Assembly (NCBI RefSeq): GCF_004216695.1 | Contig: NZ_SGXC01000003.1 | Coordinates: 1 to 64,000, forward strand | DNA: 64,000 bases | Source of the DNA: Pigmentiphaga kullae | GTDB taxonomy: Bacteria; Pseudomonadota; Gammaproteobacteria; Burkholderiales; Burkholderiaceae_B | Reading direction: 5' to 3' | The notes under the pieces: generated by a model | What the model was told of the DNA's origin: nothing | Database searches by the model: none | Seen by the model: only the letters and a program-made list of their open reading frames with translations | Part shown: positions 57,969-64,000 of the stretch, piece after piece | How the letters are laid out: each line of letters begins with the position of its first letter | Numbering within the stretch: the first letter of the stretch is position 1 | Program-made: the position numbers and the translations under genes

Positions 57969-59261
57969 TTAGTTGGCCTCGCCGCGCCGCGTGGCCACGG
58001 GCCGCTTGGGCGAGCGGTTGAAGATGCCGCCCGCCAGCAGGCAGGCGGCCACGGTCCAGAAGGGCAGGCCCAGCCCGGCCAGCGCGCTCAGGCTGCCGAA
58101 GGCCAGCGGCAGCACGAACTGGCCGCCGTTGATGGTCGCCATGCGCAGGCCCAGCGCCTCGGCGGCGCGGCCGGGCGGCGCGTGCGCGTGCAGCAGCGCC
58201 AGCAGGCTGGGCTGGCCGCTGCCCAGCGCCAGGCCCAGCAGGAAGGCCAGCATGATCAGGATGGGGACGTCGCGGAAGAACGGATACAGCACGTAGACCG
58301 CGCTGGCGGTGAACATGGCGGTGCGCAGCAGGGTCCAGGGCGCCAGGCGCCGCTGTATCCACGGCAGCAGCATGCGGATGACGAAGGTGGCCACGGCGAA
58401 GGCCGACAGGATGACGCCTATGGTCGTGGCCGACAGGCCGATCGAAGCGCCGAAGATGGGCACCATGAAGGAGTTCAGGTCCCAGGCGCCCGACAGCAGG
58501 GCGGTGGCGACCAGCACGCGGCGCAGCGTGGGGCTGGCCAGCAGGTCGCTGACCTGTTCGCGCGAGGCGGGCCGGGTGTTGCCGGCCGCGCGCGGCAGCC
58601 GGTGCTGCTGGCGCAGCAGCAGGCCCAGCGCCCCCAGCTGGCACAGCAGCAGCACGCCGAAGGCCCAGCGCACGCCCAGGTGGTCGATGGACAACCCGGC
58701 CACCAGCGGGCCGCCGAAGCCCGAGATCGACAGCGACAGGGACAGCCGCGAGAAATTCAGGATGCGCCGGTCGGGTGTGGCATGGATGCCCATGACGTTC
58801 TGCACCGCGATCTGGCACACCATGCAGCCTATGCCGGTCAGGCAGCTGGACAGGAACAGCACCTGGGTCCGGGGCACGACGAAGGGCAGCAGGCTGCCCA
58901 CGATCAGCAGGCCCACGCCTATGCGCAGCGGCCGCCGCGCGCCGATGTGGTCGACCCAGCGGCCGGTGTGGACCGACAGCAGCATGGGCACCAGCGCGAA
59001 CAGCGCCATCAGCACGCCCACGGTGAAACTGGAGGCGCCCTGCGCCAGCGCGCCCAGCGAGACGGTCACCCGTCCGCCGGTCAGCGCCATGTGGCTCAGG
59101 ATCGCCAGCGTGCAGAAGACGACGACACCGCGCTCGTCGAGCGGCGCGGCTTGCGGCTCGGGGGCGGGGACGTCCTGGCGCGACGTGGGTGCTGGCAAGG
59201 TGGGGAGAAACGGGGAAAAAGGCGCCGTGGTCTCGCGGCGGTTTCTTGTGTCGGGGTCCAT
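57969..59261 (-). CDS. major facilitator superfamily transporter
   Basis: 430-residue inner-membrane protein with about twelve hydrophobic helices; the loop-2 motif GRWVDHIGARRPLRIG (about 100-115) is the MFS signature. The N-terminal 40 residues are polar and Pro-rich. Substrate cannot be read; similar proteins are listed as multidrug or sugar transporters. It converges with the amidohydrolase gene, 18 bases apart, and might export or import its substrate or product, but the genes are on opposite strands. ATG 59261 was chosen over an upstream ATG (59369) lying in the next promoter. Confidence 0.85.
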   Translation of the reverse strand: MDPDTRNRRETTAPFSPFLPTLPAPTSRQDVPAPEPQAAPLDERGVVVFCTLAILSHMALTGGRVTVSLGALAQGASSFTVGVLMALFALVPMLLSVHTGRWVDHIGARRPLRIGVGLLIVGSLLPFVVPRTQVLFLSSCLTGIGCMVCQIAVQNVMGIHATPDRRILNFSRLSLSLSISGFGGPLVAGLSIDHLGVRWAFGVLLLCQLGALGLLLRQQHRLPRAAGNTRPASREQVSDLLASPTLRRVLVATALLSGAWDLNSFMVPIFGASIGLSATTIGVILSAFAVATFVIRMLLPWIQRRLAPWTLLRTAMFTASAVYVLYPFFRDVPILIMLAFLLGLALGSGQPSLLALLHAHAPPGRAAEALGLRMATINGGQFVLPLAFGSLSALAGLGLPFWTVAACLLAGGIFNRSPKRPVATRRGEAN

Positions 59262-59383
59262 TCTACCCCCGGGGCTCGGGAAGAGGGCAGCCCGGCGGGC
59301 TGCTAACATCGGAGCCGTCTTCGTTCCGGCCGCCGGCAGGCTGTTTCCATGTCTTCTCGTCTTTCCCACACGGAGTTCCCGGC

Positions 59384-60193
59384 ATGAGCTGCGACCTCGA
59401 CACCGAACGCCGCTTCGGCGGGCTGGACCGCCTGTACGGGGCGGGCGCCCTGGATGCGCTGCGTGCCGCGCGCGCCACCGTGGTGGGCTTGGGCGGAGTG
59501 GGCTCGTGGGCGGCCGAGGCGCTGGCCCGCAGCGGCATCGGCACGCTGACGCTGATCGACCTGGACCACATCGCCGAATCCAACATCAACCGCCAGGTCC
59601 ACGCGCTGGGCCGCACGCTGGGGCAATCCAAGGTCGAGGCCATGGCCGACCGCATCCGCGACATCTCCCCGCGGTGCGCGCTGAAGCTGGTCGACGATTT
59701 CCTCGAACCCGGCAATGCCGCGCGGCTGCTGGCGGACGAGGGCAGCGTGGTGCTGGACTGCACCGACCAGGTGTCGGCCAAGATCGCGATGATCCTGCAT
59801 GCCCGGCGCAGCGGCGCGCCGCTGGTGGTGTGCGGCGGGGCGGGCGGCAAGACGGACCCGCTGGCGCTGCGCGCGGGCGATCTGTCGGAAGCCGTCAACG
59901 ACGCGCTGCTGGCCAAGATCCGCAACCAGTTGCGGCGCCAGCACGGTTATCCCAAGGCATCGACCGCCGCGGGCAAGCCGGCGCGCCGGGTGCCGAAGAT
60001 GAAAGTACGCGCCCTGTGGGTGGACCAGCCCGCCCGGTTGCCGGCGGCCTGGACCGAGGACGTGGACGCACCGGCCGGGGCGCCGCAGGGCCTGTCCTGC
60101 GCGGGCTATGGGTCGGCGGTCACGGTGACCGCCGCCATGGGGCTGGCGGCGGCGCATGAGGTGCTGCGGCTGGTGTTTCCGGCGGAGCGCTAG
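59384..60193 (+). CDS. tcdA: tRNA threonylcarbamoyladenosine dehydratase
   Basis: 269-residue TcdA (CsdL), an E1-like ThiF-fold enzyme that cyclises t6A37 in tRNA to ct6A using ATP. Visible: ERRFGGLDRLYGAGALDAL, nucleotide loop VVGLGGVGSWAAEALARSG (about 33-51), DHIAESNINRQVHALG, and the C-terminal GLSCAGYGSAVTVTAAMGLA. The Sua5 enzyme that starts the same modification is encoded 7 kb upstream. Its 3' end overlaps the converging aminotransferase gene by four bases. Confidence 0.92.
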   Translation: MSCDLDTERRFGGLDRLYGAGALDALRAARATVVGLGGVGSWAAEALARSGIGTLTLIDLDHIAESNINRQVHALGRTLGQSKVEAMADRIRDISPRCALKLVDDFLEPGNAARLLADEGSVVLDCTDQVSAKIAMILHARRSGAPLVVCGGAGGKTDPLALRAGDLSEAVNDALLAKIRNQLRRQHGYPKASTAAGKPARRVPKMKVRALWVDQPARLPAAWTEDVDAPAGAPQGLSCAGYGSAVTVTAAMGLAAAHEVLRLVFPAER

Positions 60194-60816
60194 TCCAGGA
60201 CCACGTCGAACCAGCCGCGCAGGGCGTTGGACAGCCGCAGCCCCTGCGCGCGGCCCAGGTCGGCGCGCGTCACGAGGGCCTCCTCGACCTTTTCCTCGTC
60301 CAGCAGCGCCGCGCGCTGCACGCCGGGCAGCAAGCCGCAGGACACCGGCGGCGTGACCCAGCGGCCGTCCAGCAGCAGATAGGCGTTGGTGCGGCTGCCC
60401 TCGCACAGCTCGTCGCGTTCGTTCAGGTACAGCAGGTCGAAGTGGTCGGGATGACCGGCCAGCCAGGCCGCCGCGCCCTCGTACCAGGGCCGCCACGTGG
60501 TCTTGTGGCGCAGGAGCGCGGTGCCCGAATCCAGGCGCTCGGGGGCCAGCGCCACGCGGGGGCGGGCCGGCAGCGGCGGCAGCGCCGAGGTCTGGACCTC
60601 GACGGCGCCGTTGTCAGCGACCAGCACGCGCATCCGGTGCCCGGCGCCTTCGGGCAGCGTGGCGGCCGCCCGGGCGATGGCCCGCTGCACCGCGTCCACC
60701 GACCAATGGTAGGCCAGCTCCGAGCACGAGGCGCCCAGCCGCTCCAGGTGCCAGGGCAGCAGCGGCATGCGCCCGTCGTCCTCGACCCGTATGGTTTCGA
60801 TCAATCGCGGCCGCAT
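60190..60816 (-). CDS. class IV aminotransferase (aminodeoxychorismate lyase-like)
   Basis: 208-residue fold-type IV PLP enzyme, close to PabC in length; starts IETIRVEDDGRMPLLPWHLE and contains the PLP-lysine region RHKTTWRPWYEG (Lys about 105) and NERDELCEGSRTNAYLLLDG. Short PabC-like proteins make p-aminobenzoate for folate or act as D-amino-acid/branched-chain aminotransferases; the specific role is uncertain. It follows uvrA by two bases on the minus strand. ATG 60816; the longer open frame upstream is antisense-phase noise from uvrA. Confidence 0.82.
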   Translation of the reverse strand: MRPRLIETIRVEDDGRMPLLPWHLERLGASCSELAYHWSVDAVQRAIARAAATLPEGAGHRMRVLVADNGAVEVQTSALPPLPARPRVALAPERLDSGTALLRHKTTWRPWYEGAAAWLAGHPDHFDLLYLNERDELCEGSRTNAYLLLDGRWVTPPVSCGLLPGVQRAALLDEEKVEEALVTRADLGRAQGLRLSNALRGWFDVVLD

Positions 60817-60818
60817 GC

Positions 60819-63800
60819 TCAGGACGCCTTGGCGGCCGCTTCCTGCGGCGCCATGAACTCGGCCAGGACCCGGCCGGTATGCGAGCGCGCGCGCTGCGCC
60901 ATGACGTGCTCGGGCGTGCCCTGCACGACCACCTGGCCGCCCTCGTTGCCGCCCTCGGGGCCCATGTCCAGCAGCCAGTCGGCCTCGGCGATGACGTCGA
61001 GGTTGTGCTCGATCACCACCACCGTGTTGCCGGCGTCCACCAGCCGGTGCAGTACGCGTATCAGCTTTTCCACGTCCGCCATCGACAGACCCACGGTCGG
61101 TTCGTCCAGCACGTACAGCGTGTGCGGCGCCTTGTAGGCGCGGCCGGTGCGCATCGTGCCTTCGTCCAGCCTGGCCTTGGCCAGCTCGGTCACCAGCTTG
61201 ATACGCTGCGCCTCGCCGCCCGACAGCGTGGGCGAGGGCTGGCCCAGCGTCAGGTAGCCCAGTCCCACGCTTTGCAGCAGCTGCAGCGGGTTCAGGATGG
61301 ACGGATGGGCGGCGAAGTACCCGACGGCATCGTCGATCTCCATCGCCAGCACCTCGCCCACGCTCTTGCCGCGCAGGTGCACGGCCAGGGTCTCGCGGTT
61401 GAAGCGGGCGCCGTTGCAGGCGTCGCAGGGCACCTTCACGTCCGGCAGGAAGTTCATCTCGATGGTGCGCATGCCCTGGCCCTCGCAGACCGGGCAGCGG
61501 CCCTCGCCGGTGTTGAAGCTGAAGCGCCCGGCGGTCCAGCCGCGCATGCGCGCCTCCATCGTGTCGGCGAACTGCTTGCGGATGGTGTCCCAGAAGCCGA
61601 CGTAGGTGGCGGGGCAGGAACGCGGCGTCTTGCCGATGGGGGTCTGGTCGACTTCCAGTACGCGGTCGATGCCCTTCCAGCCGTCGATGCCGGCGCAGCC
61701 GGTCCAGCCGCCCGGTTCGGTGGCGTCCTTGCCCACGCGGCGCTGCAGGTTGTCCAGCAGCACGTCGCGCGCCAGCGTCGACTTGCCCGAACCCGACACG
61801 CCGGTCACGACGGTCAGCCGCCCGACCGGGAAGCTGGCGTCGACGTCGCGCAGGTTGTGCAGGCGCGCCTTGCGCACCGCGATGCGCGGCGTGTCGTCGT
61901 TGACCGCGCGCCGGGGCTGGAGCGGGTGCTGCAGGGGATGAGCCAGGTACTTGCCCGTCAGCGACGCGGGGTTGGCGATGATGTCCTGCACCCGGCCCTG
62001 GGCGACGACGGTGCCGCCCCGCACGCCGGCGCCCGGGCCGATGTCGATCACGTGGGCGGCGCGCCGGATGGTGTCCTCGTCGTGCTCGACCACCACCAGC
62101 GTGTTGCCCTTGCCTTCCAGCCGCGACAGCGCGTTCAGCAGGATGCGGTTGTCGCGCGGGTGCAGGCCGATGGTCGGCTCGTCCAGCACGTAGCAGACGC
62201 CCTGCAGGTTGGAGCCCAGCTGCGCGGCCAGGCGGATGCGCTGGGCCTCGCCGCCGGACAGCGTGGGCGCGGCGCGGTCCAGCGCCAGGTAGCCCAGTCC
62301 GACTTCCTCCAGGAATTCCAGCCGGCTGCGCAGCTCGGCCAGGATGTCCCGCGCGATGTCGGCCTCGCGGCCCGAGGTTTCCAGGTCGCGGAAGAAGGCG
62401 CCGGCATCGCGCACCGCCAGCGACGACAACTGCGCGATGGAGCGGTCGCGCCAGCGCACCGCCAGCGCGTTGCGGTTCAGGCGCTGGCCGTGGCAGTCGC
62501 CGCAGGGCTGCGCCTCGCCTTCGTACCAGGCGTTCCAGGCCGTTTCCTCGCCGGTCTGCTCGGCGTCGAAGCCTTGCAGCTTCAGGCCCGTGCCGAAGCA
62601 GGACGGGCACCAGCCGTGCTTGGAGTTGTACGAGAACATGCGCGGATCGGGCTCCGGGAAGCTCAGGCCGCACGAGGGGCAGGCGCGCTTGACCGAGAAC
62701 ACGCGTTGTTCCAGGTCGGGCGCCGGCGCCTCGGCGCCGCTGGCCATCGCCGCGCGCAGCTTCTGCAGCGGCCAGGCCACGCTCATCACGCCGTGGCCGT
62801 GCTCCAGCGCCTCGTGCACGGCGGCTCGCAGCGCCGCCTCGTTGGCCGGGTCGACGATGAGGTCGGCCACCGGCAGGTCGATGTCGTGTTCCTTGAAACG
62901 GTCCAGCCGCGGCCACTTGGCGGTCGGGATGAACGCGCCATCCACCCGCAGGTGGGTGTAGCCCTTGTTCGACGCCCACTTGGCCAGGTCGGTGTAATAA
63001 CCCTTGCGCGCGCTGACCAGCGGCGCCAGCACGCCGATGTGCTGGCCCTTGAGCTCGCGCATGATGCGGCTGACGATCAGGTCGAAGGTCTGCGGCTCGA
63101 CCGGGATGTCGCAATTGGGGCAGTACTGGGTGCCCAGCTTCATGTACAAGAGGCGCATGAAGTGGTGGGTCTCGGTCATCGTGGCCACGGTCGACTTGCG
63201 GCCGCCGCGGCTGGTGCGCTGCTCGATCGCCACGGTGGGCGGAATGCCGAAGATGGCGTCCACGTCCGGCTTGCCCGCGGGCTGGACGATGGAGCGCGCG
63301 TAGGCGTTCAGCGACTCCAGGTAGCGGCGCTGCCCTTCGTTGAACAGGATGTCGAAGGCCAGCGTCGACTTGCCCGAGCCCGATACGCCGGTGATGACCG
63401 TGAAGGTGTTGCGCGGGATCTCGACGTCGACGTTCTTCAGGTTGTGCTCGCGCGCGTTCTTGATCTCGATCGCGCGCGCGGCGTGGCGGCGCCGGGACAG
63501 CAGGTTCTGCAGCGGCACGCCGTCGGGTTCGTCGTTGCGCGCGACCACATAGGGCTCGAAGCGCTCGGCCACGGTGCTTGCCGGTGCGGCGGCCGCGGCC
63601 TGGGCGTCGGCCAGGCTGCCGATCTCGGCTTCGTATTCCCGCAGCGCGCGTCCGGTGTGCGAGGCCGGGTGGTCCATGATGGCCTGCGGCGTGCCGGTGG
63701 CCAGGATTTCCCCGCCGGCATCGCCGCCTTCCGGGCCCAGGTCGATCAGCCAGTCCGAGGCCCGGATCACGTCCAGGTTGTGTTCGATCACGACCAGCGT

Positions 63801-64000
63801 GTGGCCGGCCGCCAGCAGCTTGCGGAAGGCGCCCATCAGGCGCGAGATGTCGTCGAAGTGCAGGCCGGTGGTGGGCTCGTCGAACAGGAACAGGCTGCCC
63901 TTCTTCGACAGCTTGGCGCCTATGGTCGAGATGCCCGAGCGCGCCGCCTCGGCCAGGTGGCCGGCCAGCTTCAGGCGCTGCGCCTCGCCGCCTGACAGGG
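60819..64000 (-). CDS. uvrA: excinuclease ABC subunit UvrA, long tandem form (3' part)
   Basis: The last 1,059 codons of a UvrA-family protein; the 5' end lies beyond 64000. Reading inward, the first ~60 residues hold an ABC signature and Walker B of one copy (LSGGEAQRLKL, FDEPTTGLHFDD), then HTLVVIEHNLDVI, a linker, and from about residue 165 a whole second UvrA with its own GVSGSGKSTLAFD, three CxxC zinc pairs, LSGGEAQRIRLAAQLGS, GVSGSGKSTLARDVLL, LSGGEAQRIKL and LDEPTVGLS. So the gene encodes at least one and a half, probably two, UvrA units in tandem. Family role: ATP-driven DNA damage recognition in nucleotide excision repair. The special role of double UvrA is unknown. Confidence 0.88.
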   Translation of the reverse strand, partial: LSGGEAQRLKLAGHLAEAARSGISTIGAKLSKKGSLFLFDEPTTGLHFDDISRLMGAFRKLLAAGHTLVVIEHNLDVIRASDWLIDLGPEGGDAGGEILATGTPQAIMDHPASHTGRALREYEAEIGSLADAQAAAAAPASTVAERFEPYVVARNDEPDGVPLQNLLSRRRHAARAIEIKNAREHNLKNVDVEIPRNTFTVITGVSGSGKSTLAFDILFNEGQRRYLESLNAYARSIVQPAGKPDVDAIFGIPPTVAIEQRTSRGGRKSTVATMTETHHFMRLLYMKLGTQYCPNCDIPVEPQTFDLIVSRIMRELKGQHIGVLAPLVSARKGYYTDLAKWASNKGYTHLRVDGAFIPTAKWPRLDRFKEHDIDLPVADLIVDPANEAALRAAVHEALEHGHGVMSVAWPLQKLRAAMASGAEAPAPDLEQRVFSVKRACPSCGLSFPEPDPRMFSYNSKHGWCPSCFGTGLKLQGFDAEQTGEETAWNAWYEGEAQPCGDCHGQRLNRNALAVRWRDRSIAQLSSLAVRDAGAFFRDLETSGREADIARDILAELRSRLEFLEEVGLGYLALDRAAPTLSGGEAQRIRLAAQLGSNLQGVCYVLDEPTIGLHPRDNRILLNALSRLEGKGNTLVVVEHDEDTIRRAAHVIDIGPGAGVRGGTVVAQGRVQDIIANPASLTGKYLAHPLQHPLQPRRAVNDDTPRIAVRKARLHNLRDVDASFPVGRLTVVTGVSGSGKSTLARDVLLDNLQRRVGKDATEPGGWTGCAGIDGWKGIDRVLEVDQTPIGKTPRSCPATYVGFWDTIRKQFADTMEARMRGWTAGRFSFNTGEGRCPVCEGQGMRTIEMNFLPDVKVPCDACNGARFNRETLAVHLRGKSVGEVLAMEIDDAVGYFAAHPSILNPLQLLQSVGLGYLTLGQPSPTLSGGEAQRIKLVTELAKARLDEGTMRTGRAYKAPHTLYVLDEPTVGLSMADVEKLIRVLHRLVDAGNTVVVIEHNLDVIAEADWLLDMGPEGGNEGGQVVVQGTPEHVMAQRARSHTGRVLAEFMAPQEAAAKAS

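Noticed and set aside
60879-63995. Open frame of 1038 codons antisense to uvrA
   Set aside because: Shadow frame: low complexity, no domain.

Overview
The window is a GC-rich chromosomal segment (I estimate high-60s percent GC) from a betaproteobacterium of the Alcaligenaceae, most like Bordetella or Achromobacter. The grounds are three Bug-type periplasmic receptors, a tkt-gap-pgk-pyk-fba-purC run, a malic enzyme with a phosphotransacetylase tail, and the protein sequences themselves, judged by eye. I see no tRNA, rRNA, CRISPR array, insertion sequence or prophage.

Layout. 1-6.2 kb: start of a class III alcohol dehydrogenase, a PAS chemoreceptor, a DacB-type carboxypeptidase, a yqjD-yqjE-yqjK-like membrane trio, then ubiD. 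6.2-6.8 kb: a 630-bp AT-rich gap with a good sigma70 promoter and a probable structured leader or small RNA. 6.8-14.5 kb: lytic transglycosylase, aminotransferase, orphan FAD-binding protein, malic enzyme, then a patatin-barnase-barstar run. 14.5-27.2 kb: a ten-gene minus-strand catabolic cluster (Zn alcohol dehydrogenase, molybdenum hydroxylase whose Mo subunit is split over two coupled ORFs, Bug receptor, ThDP enzyme, aldehyde dehydrogenase, IlvD/Edd dehydratase, CBS protein, AraC regulator). 27.4-37.1 kb: sodC, rsmE, glycolysis/pentose-phosphate genes, purC. 37.1-45.3 kb: an eight-gene minus-strand aromatic (phenylpropenoid-like) degradation cluster with a GntR/UTRA regulator; a 50-bp dyad lies at its promoter end. 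45.4-49.7 kb: Bug receptor, a REP-like inverted repeat, a thioredoxin-TPR protein, a LysR/YeiH pair. 49.8-64 kb: purE-purK-Sua5, small housekeeping genes (flavin reductase, DUF72, pdxH, chaC), a Tat-exported amidohydrolase behind a perfect 18+3+18 palindrome, MFS transporter, tcdA, class IV aminotransferase, and the 3' part of an unusually long tandem UvrA.

Working together. The 15-27 kb cluster reads as uptake, alcohol oxidation, aldehyde oxidation, dehydration of a hydroxy acid, C-C cleavage, and semialdehyde oxidation of an unknown polyhydroxy compound (inference). The 37-45 kb cluster reads as CoA activation by transferase, side-chain cleavage, aldehyde oxidation, possible decarboxylation, extradiol ring opening and C-C hydrolysis (inference). 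The central tkt-gap-pgk-pyk-fba block supplies core carbon flow.
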